64,000 nt of DNA from Bacillota bacterium (GTDB lineage: Bacteria; Bacillota_I; Bacilli_A; Izemoplasmatales; UBA1188), in NCBI GenBank assembly GCA_023410715.1, contig JAEYPN010000025.1, positions 116,445 to 180,444 of the forward strand, given 5' to 3'. Below the pieces are notes generated by a model that had not been told where the DNA came from, searched no databases, and worked only from the letters and a program-made list of their open reading frames with translations. The translations under genes were made by a program, and so were the position numbers. How positions within the stretch are numbered: the first letter of the stretch is position 1; each line of letters starts with the position of its first letter. Shown here in pieces: positions 43,588 to 52,320 of this stretch.

Positions 43588-45180
43588 TTTTTCAAAGGAA
43601 TTCCACCAACCATAACCACGAACTTTAAAAATATAATTAGTAAATTCACTTTCTGTTAGTAAATTAGATTCTTTAATTATATAATCAACAATTTCAATTC
43701 CATACGTATGGCTGTCATTTTTTAAGTTTAAAATATCTTCTTTAGTTAAAGTATTAGATAGATATTTACATACAATATTATACTCAACTTCAGCTCTTTT
43801 GAACCAAGGTGATATTTCTTTAATTAGAGGATAGTTATAATTCTTTAAGTTTTCTATTGCATCTATTAGTTCTTGATAAAACTTAATAATCTCCTTAAAA
43901 TTATGATTTTTTATTTGGTCCTTAAATGCAAGATTTTCCCCATATGTAGAGATATTTGGATAGTTAGCTCTAATAAAAACAGATAAACTTTCTTTTATAT
44001 CTGGATATAAATCTAATCCTTCTTCTAAAGCTAAATCAGGATCATATTTAGATGAATTCCATAGGTATCTCGCTAAGGAAATAAGCGCAAATTTGGATGA
44101 TTCCCACTGGTTCATTGGATTACATACATATTGAACTACTTGAGTGTTTAATTCATTTCCTCTGTTATAAATAGGCGATAAATATAATCTTTGAGGAATG
44201 TAATCATTGACTGGATAGTTATCCCAAATTGCGATATCATGACCATAAACTTTTGAAATCATTTTAATATCTTGATTAGTTATGGCATTAGCACAAACAT
44301 TAATACCCGTAAAATAAACAATAATATTTTTGTTTAAATCAGATCTTAAATCTTGGTGATATAAAGAATCATCTATAGTTGAATACTCAGTTGGACAAAT
44401 AACTAAATAAGGCTCATCTGTTAAGGTAAGAAGATGTTCATATAAGCGGTTTGATAGATGAGCGTGGGCCTTACCAGGTGAAGTAAATATTTTTTCATCG
44501 GCTTCTTTAAGGTTATAATCAATATCATCTAAAAGAAGAGAAAACATAGTTATACCATGATTAAATAGAAAATCAATTTTATTAAATAAAGCTAGATAAT
44601 CATTTTCGTTTGTAAAGACAAAATCTTTTCCAGGTGATATAGCATAACAGAATTCAATCTCTTTTTCACTTGCTAGTTTATTTAAAGATAATAGCTGATT
44701 TAACTCTTTTTCTGGGTAAAATTCTCGCCATAGCTCTCTATGATATAAATCATCTTTAGGGGCGTAGACATACATATTCATTTGATATTTATCTAAAAAC
44801 CTAATCACATCAAGACGGTTCTCATGTGACCAAGGTATACCATAAAATCCTTCAATAATTCCCCGATATTTAAAATTAGGATGATCTTCAATGAAGGAAT
44901 ATGGTAAGGTATTATTACTTATTAATTGTTTTAAAAGGTTAATTGCGTAATTTAAAGCTCTTTTATTAAAGGCTTTAATTATTACTTCCTTTTTAATTGA
45001 AATAGTATATCCATCAAATGGAAGACTATTATCTAAAAATATTTTTAAATCTATGCCATTATTATTTAATGGCAATTCAATATCACAATCAAAATCATTA
45101 TAAGATACGTTAAAAAACCCACTGAAATCTATCAAAGTGCCAAGTGTATAATAATTTTTAATGTAATATCTATTCATCAT
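43585..45180 (-). CDS. GH84-type beta-N-acetylglucosaminidase-like protein
   Basis: 531 residues, no signal peptide, so cytoplasmic. A small N-terminal GH20b-like alpha/beta domain (1-100) precedes the barrel. RGIIEGFYGIPWSHENRLDVIRF, MNMYVYAPKDDLYHR-WREFYP and the catalytic Asp pair in LLLDDIDYN (Asp218-Asp219) are diagnostic of GH84 (O-GlcNAcase/hyaluronidase-type) substrate-assisted hexosaminidases. The domain ends around residue 380; the rest is helical. Bacterial GH84 enzymes are usually secreted, so an internal version may act on imported or cell-wall-derived GlcNAc compounds. Its ATG overlaps the hslO stop, so the two are translated together. Confidence 0.87.
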   Translation of the reverse strand: MMNRYYIKNYYTLGTLIDFSGFFNVSYNDFDCDIELPLNNNGIDLKIFLDNSLPFDGYTISIKKEVIIKAFNKRALNYAINLLKQLISNNTLPYSFIEDHPNFKYRGIIEGFYGIPWSHENRLDVIRFLDKYQMNMYVYAPKDDLYHRELWREFYPEKELNQLLSLNKLASEKEIEFCYAISPGKDFVFTNENDYLALFNKIDFLFNHGITMFSLLLDDIDYNLKEADEKIFTSPGKAHAHLSNRLYEHLLTLTDEPYLVICPTEYSTIDDSLYHQDLRSDLNKNIIVYFTGINVCANAITNQDIKMISKVYGHDIAIWDNYPVNDYIPQRLYLSPIYNRGNELNTQVVQYVCNPMNQWESSKFALISLARYLWNSSKYDPDLALEEGLDLYPDIKESLSVFIRANYPNISTYGENLAFKDQIKNHNFKEIIKFYQELIDAIENLKNYNYPLIKEISPWFKRAEVEYNIVCKYLSNTLTKEDILNLKNDSHTYGIEIVDYIIKESNLLTESEFTNYIFKVRGYGWWNSFEK

Positions 45181-46052
45181 AGTACCTCTAATATATTATT
45201 TAAATCTTCTTTTGTAAAATTATATTTTTTATTACAGAAATGACAAACAATTTCTAAATCATTATTATCTTCAGCAATTATTTTTAGAATCTCTTCTTTG
45301 CCTAGTGACATAATTCCTTCAGAGAACCTCTCATGATTACAACTGCATTTATATGATAAATCCATTGTCTCTAAAATTTCAGCATTTTCATCATTAGCTA
45401 ATATTTTTAAAATATCTACTTCATCTTTGCCAGAAATTAATAAATCACCAAGTGAGGAAATACTTTTAATCTGTTTTTCTAAGATATCTAAAGATTCCTC
45501 TTTACATCCTGGCATTGCTTGAGCGATAAAAGCTCCTGCTTTAGTAACATTACCATTTTCATCTAGACAAACTGTAACTAAACAAGAAGAAGGGATTTGT
45601 TCGCTCTTAGTAAAGTAATAAGCAAAGTTAGTTGCTAAATCGGGATAAACAATTTCTGAACTACTAGTAAAGATATCACGAATTTTTAAGTTTTTAGTAA
45701 CATACATAAAACCGTTCTGGCCTAAAGCCATAGCCGTTTCCACTTTACCATCGTTTCTTATAAAGTTAACATGAGGATTTTCCACAAACCCTCTAACTTC
45801 ACCTTTAGCGTTAGTTGTTGTTACGATTCCGCCAATTGGTCCACCACCATCAATTCTAATTGTAAGTTCTTGGTCCCCTTTATACATGGCTCCCATAATT
45901 ATAGAAAGCGATAATGCTTGTCCTAAAAGAATTGTCGCTGTTGGATATGTGTTATGAATCTTTCGTGCTTCTTCAACTAAATTAGTAGTTATCGCCCCAT
46001 AAATTCTGACTGTTCCATTATAGGCATATATTTTTGTTAAACGATCTTTCAT
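45177..46052 (-). CDS. hslO: Redox-regulated chaperone Hsp33
   Basis: About 291 residues from ATG 46052; an upstream in-frame TTG at 46061 sits only 2 bases from the AGGAG and is less likely. The N-terminal domain shows GQALSLSIIMGAMYKGDQELTIRIDGGGPIGG. The C-terminal zinc switch has CSCNHERF and CHFC, the four cysteines that bind zinc when reduced and form disulfides under oxidative stress to activate holdase activity. Divergent from dusB across an 86-base gap. Its TGA stop overlaps the GH84 start codon, an unusual pairing. Confidence 0.95.
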   Translation of the reverse strand: MKDRLTKIYAYNGTVRIYGAITTNLVEEARKIHNTYPTATILLGQALSLSIIMGAMYKGDQELTIRIDGGGPIGGIVTTTNAKGEVRGFVENPHVNFIRNDGKVETAMALGQNGFMYVTKNLKIRDIFTSSSEIVYPDLATNFAYYFTKSEQIPSSCLVTVCLDENGNVTKAGAFIAQAMPGCKEESLDILEKQIKSISSLGDLLISGKDEVDILKILANDENAEILETMDLSYKCSCNHERFSEGIMSLGKEEILKIIAEDNNDLEIVCHFCNKKYNFTKEDLNNILEVL

Positions 46053-46147
46053 ATTAATCAAATCTCCTTATGTAATATATTTTATCATAAAACTTTTATT
46101 TTGCATATTTAATCAACTTATAGTATACTTATAACGAGGAAATTATT

Positions 46148-47125
46148 ATGAAAATTGGAAATGTAGAAATAAAAAATCGGGTAATAGTAGCCCCAATGGC
46201 AGGAGTAACGGATCAAGCCTTTCGTTACTTACTCAAAAAATATGAACCAGGCTTAATATATACTGAAATGATCTCTGATAAGGGATTATTACATAATAAT
46301 ACAAGAACCAAAAATATGATTGATATTGATGATAGTATAAGACCTATCTCTTTACAATTATTTGGATCAGATAAAGATTCTTTAAGAGATGCCTGTGCGT
46401 TTGTGTTAAAAAATTCTAATCCAGATATTATTGATATTAATATGGGATGTCCTGTTCATAAGGTTATAAATGCTGGAGCAGGTTCAGCATTACTCCAAGA
46501 TCCTGATAAAATTTATGAAATTATTAAAGAACTAAAAAAGGTCTCAACAGTCCCTATCACAATTAAGATTAGATCAGGATGGGATCATAAAAGTATTAAC
46601 GCAGTTGAGGTAGCTAAGAAGGCTGAAGAAGCTGGAGTTGACGCTATTTGCGTTCATCCAAGAACAAAGTCAGATCTTTATCGTGGCACATCAGATTGGG
46701 AAATTATTAAGCAAGTTAAAGAAGCTGTTAAAATCCCAGTAATCGGTAATGGCGATATTAAAACTCCTGAAGATGCCAAAAGAATGCTAGATGAAACAGG
46801 TTGTGATTTTGTGATGATTGGTAGGGGACTTTTAGGCAACCCATGGCTTGTAAAACAAACTATCGATTATTTAGAAAAGGGAACTTATGAAAAACAAATC
46901 AGTATTGATGAAAAATTTAAAATATTATTTGAACATATGGATTTATTAATTGATGATAAAGGTGAAAAAGTTGGCATCCTTGAAATGCGTGGTCATGCGG
47001 CATGGTACATTAAAGGATTGACTCAAGCAACACAAATAAAAAAAGAAATCTCTAGTGTTTCAACAAAACAAGAATTAGTAGATTTGATTTCAAACTATAA
47101 AAAATCTTTAGAGAGTCATAATTAA
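46148..47125 (+). CDS. dusB: tRNA-dihydrouridine synthase
   Basis: 325 residues. FMN-dependent TIM-barrel enzyme reducing specific uridines in tRNA. Motifs: APMAGVTDQAFRYLL, catalytic Cys in NMGCPVHKV, VHPRTKSDLYRGTSDW, PVIGNGDIKTPEDA and MIGRGLLGNPW. The sequence fits the DusB-like branch usual in Firmicutes, often next to hslO or lysS. Divergent from hslO; promoter sequence TATACT lies about 20 bases before the start, which has an ACGAGG ribosome site. A clear terminator follows. Confidence 0.94.
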   Translation: MKIGNVEIKNRVIVAPMAGVTDQAFRYLLKKYEPGLIYTEMISDKGLLHNNTRTKNMIDIDDSIRPISLQLFGSDKDSLRDACAFVLKNSNPDIIDINMGCPVHKVINAGAGSALLQDPDKIYEIIKELKKVSTVPITIKIRSGWDHKSINAVEVAKKAEEAGVDAICVHPRTKSDLYRGTSDWEIIKQVKEAVKIPVIGNGDIKTPEDAKRMLDETGCDFVMIGRGLLGNPWLVKQTIDYLEKGTYEKQISIDEKFKILFEHMDLLIDDKGEKVGILEMRGHAAWYIKGLTQATQIKKEISSVSTKQELVDLISNYKKSLESHN

Positions 47126-47142
47126 ATACATAGTTATTAATG

Positions 47143-47184
47143 AAGTACTATTTTTATATTAATGTAAAAATAGTGCTTTTTTAT
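47143..47184 (+). terminator. Terminator after dusB
   Basis: AAGTACTATTTTTA / TAAAAATAGTGCTT (one T-G pair) with an 8-base loop and T-run. Confidence 0.8.
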
Positions 47185-47313
47185 TTTAATGTAATTGTAA
47201 TATAGATGTAAAAAACTTCCATATTTATTTACAAATATAAATTTATTTGATAAAATCAAAGCAAATGGTGTATATCGTGATCAATTAACTTTATGTAATA
47301 ATAAAATAACTGA

Positions 47314-48426
47314 ATTAGCCCAACTAATTTACAAATAAAATATCAATATAATATTGATGGATTAAGAATAAACAAAAAGACTAATAATAATGCGATATTA
47401 TACTTATATGAAGGAGATAACCTAGTTAAAGAAGAAAGATCTGATTATATACTATATTTTTATTATGATGAAAGAGAATTATTATATCAGATTGATAAAA
47501 AGACTAGTTTAAGTTTATTAACATATTATTATATAAGAAATGTATTAGCAACTATAATAGGTTTATCAGACGATAACAATAGCATTTGTGATTTATATAA
47601 TTATGATGCATATGGAAATACCTTATCAATAGAAGGATCAGCTGCAAGTACAATTGGAATTATAAATCCATTAAGATACAAGGGATATTATTATGATATT
47701 GAGACATCACTATATTACTGTAACTTAAGATACTACAACCCAAAATGGGGGCGTTGGATTTCACCAGACTCAATTGAATACATTGATCCTGAAAGTATTA
47801 ATGGTCTAAATCTATATGCTTACTGCGGAAATGATCTCGTTAATTATTCAGATCCTTCAGGTCACTTCGCAATTAGTGCGGTAGTTATTGGACTTGTATT
47901 CGGATTTGCAGGAACTATGCTTACTGATCTACTTGATGATGGTAAACTTTTTAATGGAAGTCAAGATTGGAGAGACTATTTAGGAAATACAATAGCTGGA
48001 GGAATTGGTGGTTTAGCCGGTGCCTTTGGATTAAATATGCTTGGCTCAATGTTATTCTCTGTTACTGGCGATAGTATTGGAGGATTCATTAGTGGTGACA
48101 TTAATTCATGGGAAACATTTGGACAAACGGTTGCATTATCTCTTGGTATGTCAATTTTATCTTCAGGAATTTCTTCAGCAGTAAGTGATGCTTTTGGCAC
48201 AAGTCAATATAAAGCAATTAGAGGTGTTTCAAATAAGAATATAAAAGTTAACAAATATTTAAAAGGATTAACAGGGTCTTATAAAAAAGCAGGAGTGAGC
48301 ACTTTAAAGATTGGTGCAAATTCAATGGACGATTTCTTAAAAGCATTACGTAAAACTACGTCTAATGTTATCGTTACAGAATTGTCTGGTAATTTAGTAT
48401 CTACATCAATAGGTATTTGGTTTTAG
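47314..48426 (+). pseudogene. RHS-repeat protein, C-terminal remnant with variable tip
   Basis: An open frame of ~370 codons with no start codon near its 5' end and stop codons just before it. It contains YD-repeat-like sequence (YNYDAYGN), then the RHS core signature RYKGYYYDIETSLYYCNLRYYNPKWGRWISPDS, NGLNLYAYCGNDLVNYSDPSGH. A ~190-residue tip of different character follows: a glycine-rich hydrophobic stretch and a terminal basic region. The first in-frame ATG is at 47917, inside the tip. It looks like the 3' end of a larger RHS/toxin gene that lost its front. The gene at 48438 could be its immunity partner. The tip activity is not recognisable. Confidence 0.8.
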
Positions 48427-48437
48427 GAGGAGAGAAT

Positions 48438-49166
48438 ATGGGAAATAAAAGAAGAGAATCTTGGTTATTGAATGATCCTAATTTTGTTCCTAAAAATATG
48501 AATGTTAGGGTAGTTTTGTATTTGATCATTAATTTAATATTAGTTTCTTTATTACCTATATTAGCAATAGTAATAAATTTCCCATATGGTTATCTGTGTT
48601 GGATATTGGTCTTTTGTTTTTTGATTTTATTCAACATACAGGCTTTTTACATACATGTCGAAAGATTTCCAATTAATGATTACAATGAGTATAAGTTAAA
48701 TTTAAAACAAGAACCATTTATGTTTGACGGGAAAAATTACTATGTAGAAGTCAAGAAAAGTGGGAATTTGTATGAAGTTTATCTTAAAGAAAAAAAGTTA
48801 TTATTCGATATGAAGGGCTGTTGTTTTCCTATAACTGTAATAAAAGCTTATTTAGGTCGTCAATTTATCATTGAATATATTAACAAATTTAAGTTATATT
48901 CTGATTGTATGGGGGAAAATTTAAACATATCAAAATTATTTAATAATTATGTTGCTCTTAAAATTATATTTAATAAAAACGGCAAAAAAATAGAGAGTTA
49001 TCTTATTAAGTGTGGAAAAACACAGATGAATTGTTTAATGAAATCAATTAATGGTCACGGATTTGTATCATGGCATTCTGGTAATGCTTCTAGTAGAAGT
49101 GTTAGATATCACTTTAAAGTAAGTGAACAAATTTTCGTTGAACAAAAAAACAAAAACAAGTCATAA
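48438..49166 (+). CDS. Membrane protein of unknown function, possible RHS-tip immunity protein
   Basis: About 242 residues from ATG 48438 behind AGGAGG, which overlaps the stop of the RHS remnant. Two membrane helices (about 22-44 and 48-70) are followed by a soluble domain with five Cys and no recognised motif (FDGKNYYVEVKKSGNLYEVYLKEKK). Immunity proteins are often small membrane proteins encoded directly after RHS tips, so that role is plausible by position only. The reading frame is intact and the ribosome site strong. Confidence 0.55.
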   Translation: MGNKRRESWLLNDPNFVPKNMNVRVVLYLIINLILVSLLPILAIVINFPYGYLCWILVFCFLILFNIQAFYIHVERFPINDYNEYKLNLKQEPFMFDGKNYYVEVKKSGNLYEVYLKEKKLLFDMKGCCFPITVIKAYLGRQFIIEYINKFKLYSDCMGENLNISKLFNNYVALKIIFNKNGKKIESYLIKCGKTQMNCLMKSINGHGFVSWHSGNASSRSVRYHFKVSEQIFVEQKNKNKS

Positions 49167-49173
49167 TATTTTT

Positions 49174-49305
49174 GGGCTATACTAATAGCCCATCAGTCGG
49201 GGACTAAATCAAATAAAAATCAATTTAAAATTTAAAGATAAAAGTTTAGTTTTGGTTGCGATTCACCCAGCAATACTAATAGCTGGGTGAACGCAAACTA
49301 AACTT
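49174..49305 (+). repeat. Two hairpins sharing the same loop sequence
   Basis: A 7-bp hairpin GGGCTAT / ATAGCCC (49174-49191) and, ~50 bases later, a long imperfect hairpin (arms 49242-49271 and 49281-49305, outer AAGTTTAGTTT / AAACTAAACTT, inner TCACCCAGC / GCTGGGTGA). Both expose ATACTAATAGC around the loop. They lie between the putative immunity gene and the broken recombinase, without T-runs, so they do not look like ordinary terminators. Confidence 0.55.
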
Positions 49306-49338
49306 CATTTTAAAGTGTTTTATGTGTAGTGAGGTAGT

Positions 49339-50071
49339 ATGGATAAAGTAGTAGTTTATAATGTAGGATTATATTGTAGATTATCTTTAGATGATGGTAA
49401 TGTAGGTGAATCAGGTTCTATACAAACTTGGGAAGATAATCTTAATAAAATATTGTAAAGATAATAATTTAAATGTTTATAAAATTTATGTAGATGATGG
49501 ATATAGTGGCTTAAATTACAATAGACCAGCATTTAACGAAATGTTAGGTGATATTGAATCAGGTAAAATCAATATGGTTATTACTAAAGATTTATCTAGA
49601 TTAGGTAGAGATTATATTCAAACAGGCTATTATACTGAAATATATTTTCCAGACCATAAAGTAAGATATGTTGCTTTATCAGATGGAATAGATACAATAA
49701 ATCAAAATAATGATATAGCTCCTTTTAAGAATATCTTAAATGATATGTATGCCAAGGGCTTATCTAGAAAAGTTAAATTAGCTAAAAGAAGTAGAGCCTT
49801 AGATGGTTTGTTTATTTCTGTCCAAACACCTTTTGGATATATTAAAGATCCGAAAAATAAAAATCATTTAATTGTAGATGAAGAAGCAAAAGAGATAGTT
49901 ATTAAAATATATCAATTAGCTAAAGAAGGGTTAGGAACATATAGAATAGTTAAGATTTTAAATGAAGAAGGAGTTATTACTCCATCTAGATATAAATTTT
50001 AAAAAGGTGATACTAGATTTGCTAGATTTAATAATTTAGTATGGCGTACTAAAACAGTAAATGCAATATAA
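49339..50071 (+). pseudogene. Large serine recombinase (Tn-type), frameshifted and truncated
   Basis: Starts with MDKVVVYNVGLYCRLSLDDG (serine-recombinase N-terminus) at ATG 49339. It loses frame near 49455 and continues in another frame with YVDDGYSGLNYNRPAFNEM, MVITKDLSRLGRDYI and PFKNILNDMYAKGLS. A stop at 50000-50002 interrupts PSRYKF before GDTRFARFNNLVWRTKTVNAI, and the remaining C-terminal DNA-binding part is missing. Active copies move mobile elements or integrate phage. Here it is a fossil, lying between two RHS core remnants. Confidence 0.88.
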
Positions 50072-50077
50072 ACTATT

Positions 50078-50245
50078 ATGGTATATTGTGGTAATATTGA
50101 GACATTACTATATTATTGTAACGCTAGATACTATAATCATGAGTGGGCGAGATGGTTAAATGCCCATGATGTATTATATTTAGATCCTATTAATGTTAAT
50201 GGATTAAATCTTTATTTATACTGTGGAAATAACCCAGTAATGTAA
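50078..50245 (+). pseudogene. Second RHS core remnant
   Basis: A 55-codon open frame immediately after the recombinase fossil. It reads IETLLYYCNARYYNHEWARWLNA, then NGLNLYLYCGNNPVM, the same RHS core found at ~47700-47870 but diverged and ending early. It shows that a second RHS gene or a duplicated segment once stood here; the recombinase lies between the two copies. Confidence 0.8.
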
Positions 50246-50304
50246 AATTAAGGACTTTAATTATATTATTAAATTTACCTAAGAATTATTAAATATATAT
50301 GTTG

Positions 50305-50337
50305 CTCTCTTTAGTTAATACTATAGGGAGTTTTTTT
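50305..50337 (+). terminator. Terminator at the end of the RHS island
   Basis: CTCTCTTTAGT / ACTATAGGGAG (one G-T pair, one mismatch) with a short loop and seven T. Confidence 0.7.
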
Positions 50338-50810
50338 GTTTTAAGTTCATATAATCATAATATGGAGGATGTAGAAAATATAATAGAAAATAAAATTTTA
50401 TCTAAGTCGGATATTATTTTAATAAAGAAGGTTCATGAGCAATGAAAAAAATAATACGAGGTTTAAATGATAAATAAAATAGTAAAGCGCATAACATTTT
50501 TTGCATTAAGCTTAGTTTTTTTATCAATATTTATTTGCAATAAAAGTATACTATTAACACTTTAATGACCTCGTTATTTAATTCCTCTTTTGATAAAAAA
50601 GAAAGTTTGTCATAACCAACAGCAGGATCTTTTAACTGTTGCTTTTTAGAGCCAACTCGATGCTCGTTATCAGACATTAAAGGTAATTGAATTGACATCT
50701 CTATAATCACACATATAATCACTGTCTACTTTTTTAATGTAGTAAAAAGGTTATTAAAAGGATAAAAAAAGACTATCAATAAATTATCAATAGTCTATGA
50801 ATTAATTAAA
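50338..50810. other. Decayed stretch before lysS
   Basis: About 470 bases with only short open frames. One, ATG 50467 to TAA 50565 (32 codons, MINKIVKRITFFALSLVFLS and a Cys), has an ACGAGG ribosome site and reads like a truncated signal peptide or lipoprotein start. A minus-strand frame at 50531-50722 has a protein-like, charged sequence but no recognised domain. The stretch is probably debris of the neighbouring island. Confidence 0.4.
50763..50797 (-). terminator. Terminator of the lysS operon
   Basis: AGACTAT / ATAGTCT with an AT-rich interior that can extend the stem; on the minus strand it is followed by a seven-U run. It lies 14 bases after the lysS stop. Confidence 0.8.
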
Positions 50811-52307
50811 TTATTGTTTTCTTTTTTTCATATGAGGGAATAGTAATACCTCACGAATTGAAGAAGCTTCTGTTAATAAAATTACTAAACGGTCAATACC
50901 AATTCCGATACCGCCTGCTGGTGGCATACCATACTCTAATGCTTCAATGAAGTCATCATCCATTTGGTTTGCTTCATCGTTTCCAAGTTCACGTTCTTTT
51001 AATTGGTTAACAAAACGTTCCTTTTGGTCAATTGGGTCGTTTAACTCAGTATAAGCATTTGCGTATTCATTACCACAAATGAATAATTCAAAACGTTGTG
51101 TAAATCGAGGATCCTCTGGATCTTTTTTTGTTAATGGTGAAATCTCAATTGGATGTCCACAAACAAATGTAGGTTGTACAATCTTGTCCTCACAATATTT
51201 TTCAAAGAATAAGTTTAAGATGTGACCAACACCTGTATGATGTTTTTCTACTTCAATACCATGTTCTAAAGCTAAATCTTTAGCTTCTTCAAAGGTAAAA
51301 TGATTTTTAAAGTCAACACCTGCATATTCTTTAACTAAATCAACCATTGTCGCACGACGGAAAGGTTTAGAGAAATCAATTTCTACTTCATTTTTCATAA
51401 CTGTTGTCTTGCCAAGGGCAGAAGTAGCAACAGATCTGATTAATGATTCACATAACTCCATCATGTCATCTAAATCACCATAAGATTGATATGCTTCAAT
51501 TGTTGTGAATTCTGGGTTATGAGTTGTATCCATTCCTTCATTTCTAAATAAACGGCCAATTTCATAAACTCTTTCAATTCCCCCAACTAAAAGCTTCTTT
51601 AAAGAAATTTCAGTTGCAATACGTAAATAAAAATCCATATCTAAGGCATTATGATGAGTAACAAATGGACGAGCAGAAGCGCCACCTAAAATTGGTTGTA
51701 ATACTGGTGTTTCAACTTCAATAAAGCCTCTTCCATCCATGAAGTTTTGAATACCACGAATGATTCTTGGACGAAGAATAGCAATTCTTTTAGCGTCTTC
51801 ATTCATGATTAAGTCAACATAACGACGACGATATCTTTCTTCAACGTCTTGTAAACCATGGAATTTATCAGGTAGTGGACGTAAAGCTTTAACTAAATGT
51901 TGATACTTTAAAACTTTTAATGTAAATTCACCAGTATTAGTGATCATAGCTACACCAGTTACACCAATGATGTCACCAAGGTCGCTTTTTTCAAAAATAT
52001 AATATTCTTGCTCAGTCAAAAGGTCTTTTCTTACATATATTTGAATTTGACCTTCTTGATCTTGAATATGAGCAAATCCAACTTTACCTTTGCCTCTTTT
52101 AGTCATAATACGTCCAGCAATACTTACAAGTGGTAAGTTTTCATTGTTATGAAGTTCTTCCTGAGTCGCATTTTTGTATTCTTCTTTTAACGTTGTACTT
52201 GTATGGCTGCGAACAAATTTTTGGCCAAATGGATCGATTCCAAGTGCTTTTAATTCGTCAGCTTTTTCTCTTCTTATTAATTCCTGTTCTGTATATTTTT
52301 CTTCCAT
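50811..52307 (-). CDS. lysS: Lysyl-tRNA synthetase, class II
   Basis: 498 residues. The OB-fold anticodon domain (about 55-165) includes GRIMTKRGKGKVGFAHIQDQEGQIQIYV. The class II core has FIEVETPVL (motif 1), RLFRNEGMDTTHNPEFTTIEAYQSY (motif 2) and GGIGIGIDRLVILL (motif 3). It charges tRNA-Lys in the cytoplasm. It follows the zinc-binding-type lipoprotein gene by 13 bases with an AAAGGAAT ribosome site and ends the minus-strand cluster. In Bacillus lysS is also downstream of ftsH. No T-box is seen. Confidence 0.97.
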   Translation of the reverse strand: MEEKYTEQELIRREKADELKALGIDPFGQKFVRSHTSTTLKEEYKNATQEELHNNENLPLVSIAGRIMTKRGKGKVGFAHIQDQEGQIQIYVRKDLLTEQEYYIFEKSDLGDIIGVTGVAMITNTGEFTLKVLKYQHLVKALRPLPDKFHGLQDVEERYRRRYVDLIMNEDAKRIAILRPRIIRGIQNFMDGRGFIEVETPVLQPILGGASARPFVTHHNALDMDFYLRIATEISLKKLLVGGIERVYEIGRLFRNEGMDTTHNPEFTTIEAYQSYGDLDDMMELCESLIRSVATSALGKTTVMKNEVEIDFSKPFRRATMVDLVKEYAGVDFKNHFTFEEAKDLALEHGIEVEKHHTGVGHILNLFFEKYCEDKIVQPTFVCGHPIEISPLTKKDPEDPRFTQRFELFICGNEYANAYTELNDPIDQKERFVNQLKERELGNDEANQMDDDFIEALEYGMPPAGGIGIGIDRLVILLTEASSIREVLLFPHMKKRKQ

Positions 52308-52320
52308 GGGTTATTCCTTT

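Noticed and set aside
50531..50722. Minus-strand 63-codon frame with protein-like charged sequence
   Set aside because: No recognised domain and no good ribosome site; lies in decayed sequence. Mentioned only as possible debris.
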